A stretch of DNA of 64,000 bases from positions 558,001 through 622,000 of the forward strand of contig NZ_QNRH01000001.1 in assembly GCF_003314995.1 (NCBI RefSeq). The letters run 5' to 3'. A program made the translations under genes and the position numbers. This DNA is from Pseudochrobactrum asaccharolyticum. GTDB lineage: Bacteria; Pseudomonadota; Alphaproteobacteria; Rhizobiales; Rhizobiaceae. The notes under the pieces are model-generated. The model searched no databases. It worked only from the letters and a program-made list of their open reading frames with translations, and was not told where the DNA came from. Positions 1 to 7,923 of the stretch are shown piece by piece (positions within the stretch are counted from its first letter, which is position 1; each line of letters starts with the position of its first letter).

Positions 1-546
1 TATCTGTTTGGTGGTATTGCAATGACTGCCGTGGGGAGGGCTGCGGGTTCGGTGGTGCAGGAAGTGCGCAGGCAATTCCGTGAAAAGCCGGGAATCATGA
101 GTGGCACAGAGCGGCCTGATTATGCCCGCGCGGTGGACATTCTGACCAAGGCGGCCATTCGGGAAATGATTATCCCGTCTTTGCTGCCGGTACTGGCGCC
201 TCTGGTAGTCTATTTCGGTGTATTGCTGATCTCGGGTTCCAAGGCTTCGGCTTTTGCTGCCCTTGGCGCATCTTTGCTTGGGGTGATCGTCAATGGTCTG
301 TTTGTGGCAATCTCGATGACGTCGGGTGGCGGCGCATGGGATAATGCCAAGAAGAGCTTCGAGGACGGTTTTACTGATGCAGACGGTGTTAAGCATCTGA
401 AAGGCTCGGAGGCCCATAAAGCCTCGGTGACTGGTGATACGGTTGGCGACCCCTATAAGGATACTGCGGGGCCTGCGGTTAATCCGGCAATCAAGATCAC
501 CAATATTGTGGCGCTGTTGCTGCTGGCAGTTTTGGCACATCAATAA
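1..546 (+). CDS. hppA: Proton-translocating pyrophosphatase, C-terminal part (cut by window edge)
   Basis: The frame is open from base 1, so this is the last ~181 residues of a longer protein. It reads as the C-terminal domain of the K+-insensitive membrane H+-pyrophosphatase, which hydrolyses PPi and pumps protons across the inner membrane. Typical family segments are the charged loop with [19 protein letters not shown], two hydrophobic helices, then [19 protein letters not shown] and the lysine/aspartate-bearing [20 protein letters not shown], followed by a last membrane helix ending at a histidine-glutamine tail. These late Asp/Lys residues belong to the pyrophosphate site in the family. 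A strong terminator follows 4 bases after the stop, so the gene ends its transcript. Confidence 0.96.
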   Translation, partial: YLFGGIAMTAVGRAAGSVVQEVRRQFREKPGIMSGTERPDYARAVDILTKAAIREMIIPSLLPVLAPLVVYFGVLLISGSKASAFAALGASLLGVIVNGLFVAISMTSGGGAWDNAKKSFEDGFTDADGVKHLKGSEAHKASVTGDTVGDPYKDTAGPAVNPAIKITNIVALLLLAVLAHQ

Positions 547-550
547 ACAA

Positions 551-582
551 AAACGCCGGTGAGAATATCTCACCGGCGTTTT
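551..582. terminator. Bidirectional Rho-independent terminator between hppA and bamE
   Basis: A 13-bp perfect stem (arms 552-564 and 568-580) with a 3-base loop is flanked by A-tracts on the left and T-tracts on the right. It can therefore stop both the rightward hppA transcript and the leftward bamE transcript. Confidence 0.9.
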
Positions 583-613
583 CAATTCATATCTGACTTG
601 TTGTAATGCGCTA

Positions 614-1126
614 TTACATTGTGCCTGGCAGTGAGGTTGGCAGTTTGCCAACGCCTTGCATGAGCTGTCCGACAAAAGTCTGGTCTTTACCGCCGGTCGG
701 TGTGGTGCGGGCAACAAAGTCAAAGACCTTGCCATCCTGCAGACCGTAATGGGCGATCTGAGAAACTTTACCGTCCTTGCCGAAATAAACAGCCAGAATA
801 CGACGGTCGATAATTTTTGGTTTCATGAATTGCGCAGCACGGAAACGCTTTTGCGAAATATAGTAGAAAACTTCATTATCAAATGTTGCCGTTGTGGACG
901 GGGTGCCGAGTGTCAGCAACACCTGTTCACGACTGGAACCAACAGGAACAGAATCAAGTGCCTGTTCATCAAGGACATAACCTTCAGTCAGTGTTTCTGA
1001 AGGATTGAGCATGCTTGCGGTATTGCAACCGGCAAGTCCGAGCGAAAAAAGCACGGCTGCGCCTGTAATGAGCAAGCTTCTGCTGCGGTTTTGTGCGAAA
1101 ATACGCTGCAACGACGACATCTCCAT
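614..1126 (-). CDS. bamE: Outer membrane assembly lipoprotein BamE (OmlA/SmpA family)
   Basis: Small lipoprotein of the beta-barrel assembly (BAM) machinery, acting at the inner face of the outer membrane. A signal peptide with a hydrophobic core ends in a lipobox (LAGC), so the mature protein is lipid-modified on that cysteine. The following ~140 residues carry the SmpA/OmlA pattern with DSVPVGSSREQVLLTLGTPS and a VFYYISQKRF strand. I chose the start at 1126 because GGGAT lies about 7 bases upstream; in-frame ATGs at 1132 and 1120 are alternatives. The gene is divergent from the bc1 chaperone gene. In Rhizobiales omlA commonly sits next to this chaperone and the plsX-fabH block. Confidence 0.88.
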   Translation of the reverse strand: MEMSSLQRIFAQNRSRSLLITGAAVLFSLGLAGCNTASMLNPSETLTEGYVLDEQALDSVPVGSSREQVLLTLGTPSTTATFDNEVFYYISQKRFRAAQFMKPKIIDRRILAVYFGKDGKVSQIAHYGLQDGKVFDFVARTTPTGGKDQTFVGQLMQGVGKLPTSLPGTM

Positions 1127-1215
1127 AAGCATTATCCCAACGGTACTTCCGTAACCTGATGAACTTGGGTAAACCACCTTGCATCCGGATGCAACAAAAG
1201 CATGGGCGTTTAATC

Positions 1216-1755
1216 ATGATTCTTAATTTATTAAGACGCAAATCCCGAGTAAATGAAGCAATTACTCTGTCTGCTTACGAAAAAATCGTGGCGGCAGCAC
1301 GACAAAAGCGCTTCTATGCGGAATTTCTTGTGCCGGATACACCAATCGGGCGTTATGAGATGCTGTCATTACATGTCTTCTTGCTGATGCACCGGTTGAA
1401 ATCGGAAGATCCGGCGCTGAAAGAACTGACGCAGGATATTGCCGAAGAGTTTTTCAAGGATGTGGATCATTCATTGCGTGAGCTTGGTATCGGCGATCAG
1501 GGGGTGCCGAAGCGTATGAAAAAGCTGGCGCGCATGTATTATGGACGTGTGCTGAGCTATGCTGAGGCTATTGATAAGAATGATGAGGCCGAACTGGCGC
1601 TGGCACTGAGCCGCAATGTGCGGCCGGATCTGACGGAAGCGGGACAAAACTGGGAGCAGAGCAGTGCTATGGCCGCTTATGCAATGCAGACCTATCAGTA
1701 TTTGCTCACACAGCCGGACAGCAAATTCCTTGAAGGCCACTTCAGCTTTGCATAA
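1216..1755 (+). CDS. Ubiquinol-cytochrome c chaperone family protein (CBP3-like)
   Basis: About 179 residues with the CBP3/UQCC-type chaperone pattern: an N-terminal helix (MILNLLRRKS), then RQKRFYAEFLVPDTPIGRYE, and the conserved FFKDVDHSLRELGIGD followed by VPKRMKKLARMYYGR. Members assist assembly of cytochrome b in the bc1 complex; that role is taken from the family. No signal peptide is visible, so it is probably cytoplasmic or peripheral on the inner membrane. The start at 1216 removes 19 upstream residues of non-homologous sequence. It lies 58 bases before the DUF177 gene and is probably co-transcribed with it. Confidence 0.88.
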   Translation: MILNLLRRKSRVNEAITLSAYEKIVAAARQKRFYAEFLVPDTPIGRYEMLSLHVFLLMHRLKSEDPALKELTQDIAEEFFKDVDHSLRELGIGDQGVPKRMKKLARMYYGRVLSYAEAIDKNDEAELALALSRNVRPDLTEAGQNWEQSSAMAAYAMQTYQYLLTQPDSKFLEGHFSFA

Positions 1756-1813
1756 ATAAGCTTGATATCATTGTTGTTAAACCAGCAATTCAAAAAATAA
1801 AGATGGACTTATC

Positions 1814-2389
1814 ATGACGAAATATAATGGGTCGGGCGATGCAGGGCTTAAGTTTCCGGTTTCGGTGGCTCATGTGCCGAGCAAAGGCCTGACTATAAAA
1901 ATCGAAGCCGATGAAAAAGAACGCGCGCAGCTGGCAAAAAATCACGAGTTGATTTCAGTTGGTTCTTTTACGGCTGATTTTGTGATCACCCAGTGGAAAA
2001 AAGACGGCATCAAACTGCGTGGTCATATTGAAGCGCAGATTGTACAGGCTTGTGTGGCGACACTGGAGCCGATTGAAGCGCAGATCAGTGAAGATGTGGA
2101 TACGGTCTTTGTACCGGAAAATTCACGTCTTGCACGTATTCGTCTTGATGAAAGCGGCGAAATGCTGATCGATGCAGAGGGGCCGGATATGCCGGAAACT
2201 TTTGAAGGCGATCAGATTGATATCGGTGCGGTCGCCGAAGAGTTCTTTGAACTGGCAATTGATCCTTATCCGCGCAAAACAGATGCCGAATATATCGAAA
2301 TTATCGAAGAAGATGATGAAGAGGTTGAGGACGACGTGAAGCCGGATTCGCCTTTTGCCGGTCTTGCGAAATTGCGCGATAAAAACTGA
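1814..2389 (+). CDS. DUF177 (YceD family) protein
   Basis: 191 residues with the DUF177 layout: an N-terminal beta region, then the central ACVATLEPIEAQISEDVDTVF, then a strongly acidic stretch (EIIEEDDEEVEDD) and the C-terminal DSPFAGLAKLRDK. The family is linked to 23S rRNA accumulation (YceD). Its position directly upstream of plsX is conserved through alphaproteobacteria, although here the usual rpmF is absent from the gap. The single cysteine in the centre differs from the CxxC pair of many YceD homologues, as is usual in rhizobial members. No membrane segment is visible. Confidence 0.88.
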   Translation: MTKYNGSGDAGLKFPVSVAHVPSKGLTIKIEADEKERAQLAKNHELISVGSFTADFVITQWKKDGIKLRGHIEAQIVQACVATLEPIEAQISEDVDTVFVPENSRLARIRLDESGEMLIDAEGPDMPETFEGDQIDIGAVAEEFFELAIDPYPRKTDAEYIEIIEEDDEEVEDDVKPDSPFAGLAKLRDKN

Positions 2390-2726
2390 CGCGCGATTTT
2401 AAGGCAGTTAGACATGCACGGAATTTGAATAGGCAAAGCCGCTAAAGTGCTTTATATTCAAACGCATGGTGTGATAACTGTAATGCTGGGAACTGATGTC
2501 TGCGTGGCAAAATTAAATTTAAGTTGTGCGCGCAGACAAAAAAGTTATTTTGCGCAATTCAGGGCATGGTGCAGATTTCTGCTGAAATCGCACCAGCGCT
2601 GAAGAGAAGACGAAGATATTCATGCTGTCTTTCGGGCTGGCTGGATATGCATTTTAAATCATGCCGGGCACGCAGGCTCTGATAGTAAACCCGTATGGTT
2701 TGTGAAGACCGGTATAGGACGATCAA
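2390..2726. other. Intergenic stretch upstream of plsX
   Basis: 337 bases with no convincing coding frame. It holds weak inverted repeats around GCGCGC/TTGCGC near 2525-2555, but no clear terminator or rpmF-like gene. It presumably contains the plsX promoter. Confidence 0.5.
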
Positions 2727-3806
2727 GTGGTCACAATTTCTATTGACGCTATGGGGGGCGATTTTGGCCCTGAAGTGGTTATCCCCGCCGCAGCGAATGC
2801 ACTGGAGCGTCATCCCGACATCCGGTTTCTTTTTTATGGTCTGGCGGGTCAGGTTGAGCCGTTTCTGGATAAATTTCCCAAATTAAAAGCTGCCTCGGTC
2901 CTGCATATCAGTGAAACCGCCGTGCAGATGGACGACAAGCCTAGTCAGGCTTTGCGGAATGGTCGTGGCAAGTCCACGATGTGGCAGGCCATCGAAGCCG
3001 TTAAAAACGGTGAGGCCGATGTTTGTGTTTCTGCCGGTAATACCGGTGCGCTGATGGCAATGGCAAAATTCTGCCTGCGCATGATGGCGAATATCGAGCG
3101 TCCAGCTATTGCAGCAATCTGGCCGACAACACGTGGCGAAAGCATCGTTCTCGATGTTGGCGCCAGTATTGGTGCAGATGCCCGTCAGCTGATTGATTAT
3201 TCGGTGATGGGGGCGGGCATGGCGCGCGCTCTGTTTGAGATCAAGCGCCCGACAGTTGGCCTACTCAATGTTGGTGTTGAGGAAGTTAAAGGTCTTGATG
3301 AGATTAAAGAAGCCGGTGCTGCGCTGAAGGCAACGCCGCTGCCGGGCTTTGAATATAAAGGTTTTGTCGAGGGCGATGATATCGGCAAAGGCACTGTGGA
3401 CGTGGTTGTCACGGAAGGCTTTACCGGCAATATCGCTCTGAAAACCGCTGAAGGTACTGCAAAGCAGATCGCTTCTTATTTGCGCGGTGCGATGAGCCGC
3501 ACATGGATGGCTAAGCTGGGATACATCTTTGCCAAGGGCGCATTTAACCGCCTGCGCGAGAAGATGGATCCGAATAAGGTCAATGGCGGTGTGTTTCTCG
3601 GTCTCAACGGCGTAGTCATCAAAAGTCATGGCGGCGCAAGCAGCGAAGGCTTTTGTTCGGCGATTGAAGTTGGCTATGACATGGTACGCAATGGTTTGAT
3701 GCAGAAGATCGAAGCAGATCTGACTTCATTCTACAGCCATTATAAGGCTGAGGAAGCGGAAGCCGTTAGCACAGAAGCTGCGGACAGTCCTGCCAAACCT
3801 GCTTAA
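2727..3806 (+). CDS. plsX: Phosphate acyltransferase PlsX
   Basis: 359 residues, usual length. PlsX converts acyl-ACP and phosphate to acyl-phosphate, the acyl donor for PlsY in phospholipid synthesis, as a peripheral inner membrane enzyme. Family signatures are visible: [12 protein letters not shown] at the N-terminus, [74 protein letters not shown] and [15 protein letters not shown]. Translation starts at GTG (2727), immediately followed by [10 protein letters not shown], which matches the start of homologues. The gene stands between DUF177 and fabH in the conserved rhizobial order. The C-terminus has a short unconserved acidic and alanine-rich tail. Confidence 0.97.
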   Translation: MVTISIDAMGGDFGPEVVIPAAANALERHPDIRFLFYGLAGQVEPFLDKFPKLKAASVLHISETAVQMDDKPSQALRNGRGKSTMWQAIEAVKNGEADVCVSAGNTGALMAMAKFCLRMMANIERPAIAAIWPTTRGESIVLDVGASIGADARQLIDYSVMGAGMARALFEIKRPTVGLLNVGVEEVKGLDEIKEAGAALKATPLPGFEYKGFVEGDDIGKGTVDVVVTEGFTGNIALKTAEGTAKQIASYLRGAMSRTWMAKLGYIFAKGAFNRLREKMDPNKVNGGVFLGLNGVVIKSHGGASSEGFCSAIEVGYDMVRNGLMQKIEADLTSFYSHYKAEEAEAVSTEAADSPAKPA

Positions 3807-3820
3807 TTATCGTAAATTTG

Positions 3821-3841
3821 CCTTATATGATTTTCATATAA
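3821..3841. repeat. Perfect 9-bp palindrome in plsX-fabH gap
   Basis: CTTATATGA-TTT-TCATATAAG lies just downstream of the plsX stop. It is AT-rich with no T-tract, so it is a weak terminator candidate or a protein-binding palindrome rather than a classic terminator. The rest of the 233-base gap contains a second 7-bp repeat (CTGCCGG/CCGGCAG) around 3907-3943 and no ORF. Confidence 0.5.
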
Positions 3842-4039
3842 GCGCTGACTCAGGCAGTCATTGCTTTCTGCTCAGGCATTTGTAATGACTGCTATTATAT
3901 TGTTGCTGCCGGTGATCTATATATAAATACGTTGTCCGGCAGGACACAAAATCAAAATATGTATCCGGTGTCGTCGGATGGCTTGCATTGCGCCAGATGA
4001 CCGACAAGATGCCCGATATGTCAGACAGGAAAATTACTG

Positions 4040-5011
4040 ATGATCAGATCCGTCGTTAAAGGCATTGGTGCAGTCACCCCGGAACGCGTTGTTAAAAATG
4101 CTGAGCTGGAAGGTGTTGTCGAAACAACCGACGAATGGATCGTTCAGCGTACAGGTATCCGTCAGCGTTATATCGCCGGTGAACATGAAACCACAGTATC
4201 ACTTGGTACCAAGGCAGCGCAGGCCGCTTTGGAAAATGCCGGTCTGACGATTGATGACATTGATCTGATTATTCTGGCAACCTCCACACCAAACCATACA
4301 TTTCCTGCCAGCGCGGTTGAAATTCAGCATGCTCTGGGCATGAAGCACGGTTTTGCTTTTGATATGCAGGCGGTGTGCAGCGGTTTCGTTTATGCTGTGA
4401 CCACCGCCGATATGTATATCAAGAGCGGTATGGCCAAGCGCGTTATCGTGATTGGTGCAGAAACGTTCTCCCGTCTTCTCGACTGGAAAGACCGCACAAC
4501 CTGCGTTTTGTTCGGCGATGGTGCCGGTGCAATCATTATGGAAGCGGCTGAAGGTAACGGCTTGACCTCCGATCGCGGTGTGCTGACTGCCAATCTGCGT
4601 TCAGACGGCTCTCATCAGGAAAAGCTCTATGTCGATGGCGGCCCTTCGACCACCGGTACCGTTGGTCATCTGCGCATGGAAGGCCGTGAGGTTTTCAAAC
4701 ATGCGGTTGGTATGATCACGGACGTGATTGAGGCTTCATTTGCCACGACCGGTCTGAGTGCTGATGATATTGATTGGTTTGTACCACATCAGGCCAATAA
4801 ACGTATCATTGATGCCTCTGCGAAGAAGTTGAATATTGCCGAGCATAAAGTGGTGATCACTGTTGACCAGCATGGCAATACATCTGCTGCTTCTGTGCCT
4901 TTAGCTTTGGCGACTGCTGTTAAAGACGGACGTATCAAGCAGGGCGACCTGATTTTGCTTGAAGCAATGGGCGGTGGCTTTACATGGGGTGCGGTTTTGT
5001 TGCGCTGGTAG
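4040..5011 (+). CDS. fabH: 3-oxoacyl-[ACP] synthase III (KAS III)
   Basis: 323 residues, standard for FabH, which condenses acetyl-CoA with malonyl-ACP to start type II fatty acid synthesis in the cytoplasm. The catalytic triad is visible: Cys in [12 protein letters not shown] (about residue 114), His in [13 protein letters not shown] (about 250) and Asn in [10 protein letters not shown] (about 280). The N-terminal [14 protein letters not shown] and [14 protein letters not shown] segments are typical. It lies between plsX and ihfA, forming the lipid/nucleoid block conserved in Rhizobiales. The start ATG is followed by IRSVVKG as in orthologues. Confidence 0.97.
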   Translation: MIRSVVKGIGAVTPERVVKNAELEGVVETTDEWIVQRTGIRQRYIAGEHETTVSLGTKAAQAALENAGLTIDDIDLIILATSTPNHTFPASAVEIQHALGMKHGFAFDMQAVCSGFVYAVTTADMYIKSGMAKRVIVIGAETFSRLLDWKDRTTCVLFGDGAGAIIMEAAEGNGLTSDRGVLTANLRSDGSHQEKLYVDGGPSTTGTVGHLRMEGREVFKHAVGMITDVIEASFATTGLSADDIDWFVPHQANKRIIDASAKKLNIAEHKVVITVDQHGNTSAASVPLALATAVKDGRIKQGDLILLEAMGGGFTWGAVLLRW

Positions 5012-5157
5012 GGCGTATAAACGTCATTTCAATGGCTTTAGCACGTAAAGAAGTTCAAATAGTCGCAAAAGTCTGCTTGACCATCGGCATTTCATCTGTG
5101 TAACCTGTTGCACATACAAGAGATTATCACCTTTAACGCTAGCCGAGTAGGTTCATC

Positions 5158-5484
5158 ATGGGGGGTAAGACTGTCACGCGTGCCGATCTGGCGGAAGCTG
5201 TCTATCGTAAGGTAGGGCTGTCACGTACTGAATCTGCATCGCTGGTAGAAATGATTCTTGACGAAGTCTGTGATGCTATTGTGAATGGCGAAACTGTTAA
5301 GCTTTCGTCCTTTGCAACATTTCAGGTCAGAGACAAGAATGAGCGTATTGGCCGTAACCCGAAAACGGGTGAGGAGGTTCCGATCCTTCCTCGGCGTGTC
5401 ATGACGTTCAAGGCGTCCAATGTGCTGAAACAGCGCATTCTGGATCAGCACCTTGCGCGTCAGGGCAAGAAGGCTAAAGCCTGA
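5158..5484 (+). CDS. ihfA: Integration host factor subunit alpha
   Basis: 108 residues. IHF-alpha pairs with IHF-beta to bind and sharply bend DNA in recombination, replication and transcription. The HU/IHF DNA-binding arm signature is intact ([17 protein letters not shown] followed by [11 protein letters not shown]), and the N-terminus [20 protein letters not shown] matches the family. A short basic tail (RQGKKAKA) follows. The gene is 146 bases downstream of fabH and ends with its own terminator. The neighbouring MerR gene downstream is the normal partner in rhizobial genomes. Confidence 0.96.
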   Translation: MGGKTVTRADLAEAVYRKVGLSRTESASLVEMILDEVCDAIVNGETVKLSSFATFQVRDKNERIGRNPKTGEEVPILPRRVMTFKASNVLKQRILDQHLARQGKKAKA

Positions 5485-5498
5485 TTGAACAGAGATTT

Positions 5499-5530
5499 AA
5501 AACACCGGCTGCATTCGTGGCCGGTGTTTT
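5499..5530 (+). terminator. Rho-independent terminator after ihfA
   Basis: Arms AAAACACCGG (5499-5508) and CCGGTGTTTT (5521-5530) form a 10-bp stem ending in a T-run, 14 bases after the ihfA stop. Confidence 0.85.
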
Positions 5531-5851
5531 GCTTTGTGCTGCTTTGTTCTGGTGGCGCAATGGATATTAGGGAAAAGGCATCGGGTTACGGAAACTTAAC
5601 CCTGTTTCGCATTCCTTTTTAGGCGTTATGCAGCAGATCAATTTTGCTTTATGATCTGAGCGAATAAGAATCATTGCAGATGCTGACCAGAGCGACGCTC
5701 ATTTAAGCCGGTTATTTCTCTCTTTCCTCACGGAAAGACCTGTATTTTACGTGTTTATTAGCGCCACGCCTTGTTTATGCTGGAAACGTGATTCATCCGA
5801 ATTGATGTATCGTTTGAGTGATACTCCTTTGCGACCGGAAAGGGGCAGTAC
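5531..5851 (+). promoter_or_regulatory. merR upstream region with a short inverted repeat
   Basis: 321 non-coding bases. GTATC (5807-5811) and GATAC (5820-5824) form an inverted repeat 28 bases before the merR start. It could be the regulator's own operator, which is inference. A ribosome site AAAGGGG precedes the ATG by about 7 bases. No gene is visible on either strand. Confidence 0.4.
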
Positions 5852-6376
5852 ATGAATAAGAGTCCTGATGCGTTTAAGACGATCAGTGAGGTAGCGGAAG
5901 ATCTGGATCTGCCGCAACATGTGCTGCGTTTTTGGGAAACCCGCTTCACACAGATCAAGCCGATGAAACGCGGCGGCGGCCGCCGCTATTATCGCCCGCT
6001 GGATGTGGAATTGCTCAAAGGTATCCGTCATCTGCTTTATGATCAGGGCTATACGATCAAAGGCGTGCAGCGTTTATTGCGTGAGAATAATGCACAATTC
6101 ATTATTGCGCTTGGCAATGGTGATGTGGCGGCCGTTGAGGCGATTACCCGCCAGAAACAGGCAACAGCTGCGCAGGATGCCGCAATTGAGGATTACGATC
6201 CGCAGGAGCCGCGCCAGTCATCAGGCGGGCGCAAATTGTTCGGCTTGTTACGTGGTGAGGAAGAGGGGCCGATGGGCGCTGATTCTAAACGCCTGAACAA
6301 AGATAACCGCACACTTTTGCAGGAAGCTTTGTTTGATTTGCTGGAGTGCAAACGCCTTCTCGATCAGGTGCGCTAA
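5852..6376 (+). CDS. MerR family transcriptional regulator
   Basis: 174 residues. The N-terminal ~75 residues form a MerR-type winged helix-turn-helix ([20 protein letters not shown], then [20 protein letters not shown] and [18 protein letters not shown]). The C-terminal half is variable, glutamine and alanine rich, ending in a helix [19 protein letters not shown]. No cysteine pattern for metal sensing is evident. It is the rhizobial MerR protein normally found after ihfA; the signal and targets are unknown. The gene is transcribed alone, with a terminator directly after it. Confidence 0.9.
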   Translation: MNKSPDAFKTISEVAEDLDLPQHVLRFWETRFTQIKPMKRGGGRRYYRPLDVELLKGIRHLLYDQGYTIKGVQRLLRENNAQFIIALGNGDVAAVEAITRQKQATAAQDAAIEDYDPQEPRQSSGGRKLFGLLRGEEEGPMGADSKRLNKDNRTLLQEALFDLLECKRLLDQVR

Positions 6377-6395
6377 CTCTTAATGAGTTTGAAAT

Positions 6396-6430
6396 AAAAA
6401 GCGGGGCTGCTAATGCGCCCCGCTTTTTTT
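6396..6430. terminator. Bidirectional terminator between merR and META gene
   Basis: GCGGGGC (6401-6407) and GCCCCGC (6417-6423) are flanked by A5 and T7. It serves merR on the plus strand and the META-domain gene, ending at 6432, on the minus strand. Confidence 0.88.
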
Positions 6431-6431
6431 A

Positions 6432-6851
6432 TTACACGCGTTTCAGGCGCAGAACTTCACGTTTTTTCGCGTCAGTCAGGATCAGTTTGCCTTTGCTGAT
6501 TTTCCAGCTTGTTACTGTTCCCAGCGCAGCATGGAATTTGGAATCCTGTTGCATCTGTGCGGGCGGGCAGGCCATGCGTGTCGATCCGGCAGGCTGAACT
6601 TTGATTGTTTCGCCTTTAATCTCCATGCCGCCCATATATTGGTTGCAGCCTGCATTGCCGGTGATGTTGCCGTCTTTTGCAATATCCAGTGTGGATTGAA
6701 CTTTAGCGCTGACTTTCTGTCCCTGAATACGCTCTGCGACCCAATTGCCGTAAATACCTGTTTCTGCAGCCTGAGTCGCACCGAAGCTTGCAAGCAGAAG
6801 GCCTGCAGAGAGTGCGGCAGGTTGAATGAGCTTGGTAAAGTTAAATGGCAT
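6432..6851 (-). CDS. META-domain secreted protein, copy 1 (HslJ-like)
   Basis: 139 residues. A signal peptide (MPFNFTKLIQPAALSAGLLL, cleaved near TQAAE) is followed by one META domain: IYGNWVAERIQGQKV, LDIAKDGNITGNAGCNQYMG, then MACPPAQMQQDSKFHAALGT and the closing SKGKLILTDAKKREVLRLKR. The GCNQY and ACPP cysteines match HslJ/META proteins, which are periplasmic or surface-associated and loosely linked to stress or antibiotic tolerance; function here is not known. It is a near-duplicate of the next gene upstream (6893-7312), with the two copies 461 bases apart, so a tandem duplication is evident. Confidence 0.88.
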   Translation of the reverse strand: MPFNFTKLIQPAALSAGLLLASFGATQAAETGIYGNWVAERIQGQKVSAKVQSTLDIAKDGNITGNAGCNQYMGGMEIKGETIKVQPAGSTRMACPPAQMQQDSKFHAALGTVTSWKISKGKLILTDAKKREVLRLKRV

Positions 6852-6892
6852 AACAATCCTCTTTTAATAAGCTGTATGAGGGCAATCTTATT

Positions 6893-7312
6893 TTATGCGC
6901 GCTTCAGGCGCAGAACTTCGCGATTTTTGCCGTCGGTCAGGATCAGTTTTCCTTTATTGATCTTCCAGCCTGTGACTTTTCCAAGCGCGCTGTGAAACTG
7001 AGAATCCTGTTTCATCAAAGCCGGAGGGCAGGCCATCAGTGTTGCTCCGCCGGGTAAGACTTTGATTTTGTCGCCTTTGATTTCCATGCCGCCCATATAC
7101 TGGTTGCAACCGGCATTGCCGGAGATGTTGCCGTCTTTCGCAATATCCAGTGTGGATTTAACTTTCGCGCTGACTTTATGCCCCTGAATACGCTCTGTTA
7201 CCCAGTTTCCATAAATACCTGTGTCCGCAGCATGAGCTGCACCGAAGCTTGCAAGCATTAGGCCTGCTGAGAGTGCGGCAGGCTGAATGAGCTTAGTGAA
7301 GTTAAATGGCAT
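6893..7312 (-). CDS. META-domain secreted protein, copy 2
   Basis: 139 residues, the same length as its neighbour and closely similar throughout, including the signal peptide and the downstream spacer. Differences are scattered conservative substitutions (for example SKG to NKG, AKKRE to GKNRE). The start at 7312 aligns with the start of copy 1; the longer open frame reaching to 7618 is rejected because it would run through the marR promoter region. The gene is divergent from marR, sharing the 7313-7472 intergenic region with it, so the MarR operator may influence both directions (inference). Confidence 0.88.
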   Translation of the reverse strand: MPFNFTKLIQPAALSAGLMLASFGAAHAADTGIYGNWVTERIQGHKVSAKVKSTLDIAKDGNISGNAGCNQYMGGMEIKGDKIKVLPGGATLMACPPALMKQDSQFHSALGKVTGWKINKGKLILTDGKNREVLRLKRA

Positions 7313-7431
7313 AACTGTCCTCGTAAAAATATTCTGCATAAAGGCAATCCTTTGCAGGTTCCGCATGGCTGCGGATAGTGCAGTAACGCTTATCAAACAT
7401 ATGGGTTGCACTAAGGCAGAAATAAAATTAT

Positions 7432-7458
7432 ATAGAGTAATAATTGTTAGCACTCTAT
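7432..7458. promoter_or_regulatory. Palindromic operator candidate upstream of marR
   Basis: An inverted repeat with arms ATAGAGT (7432-7438) and ACTCTAT (7452-7458), extended inward by TAA matches, spans 27 bases and ends 15 bases before the marR start. Size and position suit a MarR-family dimer site controlling this operon. Binding is inferred, not shown. Confidence 0.6.
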
Positions 7459-7472
7459 CTATATGTGTACTC

Positions 7473-7916
7473 ATGAAATCTGCAATTGTACAAAAGCGCG
7501 CTGATTTTCTGACGGACATGTCCGTGGCAGGCAGAAAGCTGCGCACTCTGTTTGATGTTTTTGCCAAAGAGCATGGCATGACTTTGCCGCGGGCGAGGGC
7601 GTTGTTTTTGCTGTCCAATCACAAATGCATGACACAGACCGAACTGGCCGCTGCGCTTGAAATTGAAACGCCGACCTTGGTGCGGCTGATTGATGGTTTG
7701 GAAAAGCAGGGGCTGGTCACGCGACGTGCTGTTGAGGGCGACCGGCGTGCCAAGCACATCATTCTCACAGAGGCTGCCCATGACCATGTTGAAGAACTGC
7801 AACGTGTCGCGGAAGTGCTGCGTATCCGCATTATGCAGGATCTGACAGAGGAAGATCTGGATCATGGATTGCATATTTTGCGGGTGATTTTGAAGAATAT
7901 GGAAGCGATCAACTGA
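7473..7916 (+). CDS. MarR family transcriptional regulator
   Basis: 147 residues. The winged-helix core is clear: ARALFLLSNHKCMTQTELAA, IETPTLVRLIDGLEKQGLVT and the wing RRAVEGDRRAKHIILTE. C-terminal helices suit dimerisation. Genes of this type repress the adjacent drug efflux operon and release DNA on binding small phenolic or lipophilic ligands; that is family knowledge. It starts the operon marR - MFS - HlyD - GNAT, with only 7 bases to the transporter. I used the ATG at 7473 because upstream sequence contains the operator palindrome and lacks homology. Confidence 0.88.
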   Translation: MKSAIVQKRADFLTDMSVAGRKLRTLFDVFAKEHGMTLPRARALFLLSNHKCMTQTELAAALEIETPTLVRLIDGLEKQGLVTRRAVEGDRRAKHIILTEAAHDHVEELQRVAEVLRIRIMQDLTEEDLDHGLHILRVILKNMEAIN

Positions 7917-7923
7917 GATCATC

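Noticed and set aside
6893-7618. 241-residue form of the second META protein
   Set aside because: The extra N-terminal 102 residues run through the marR operator and part of marR; the signal peptide start at 7312 matches the duplicate gene.
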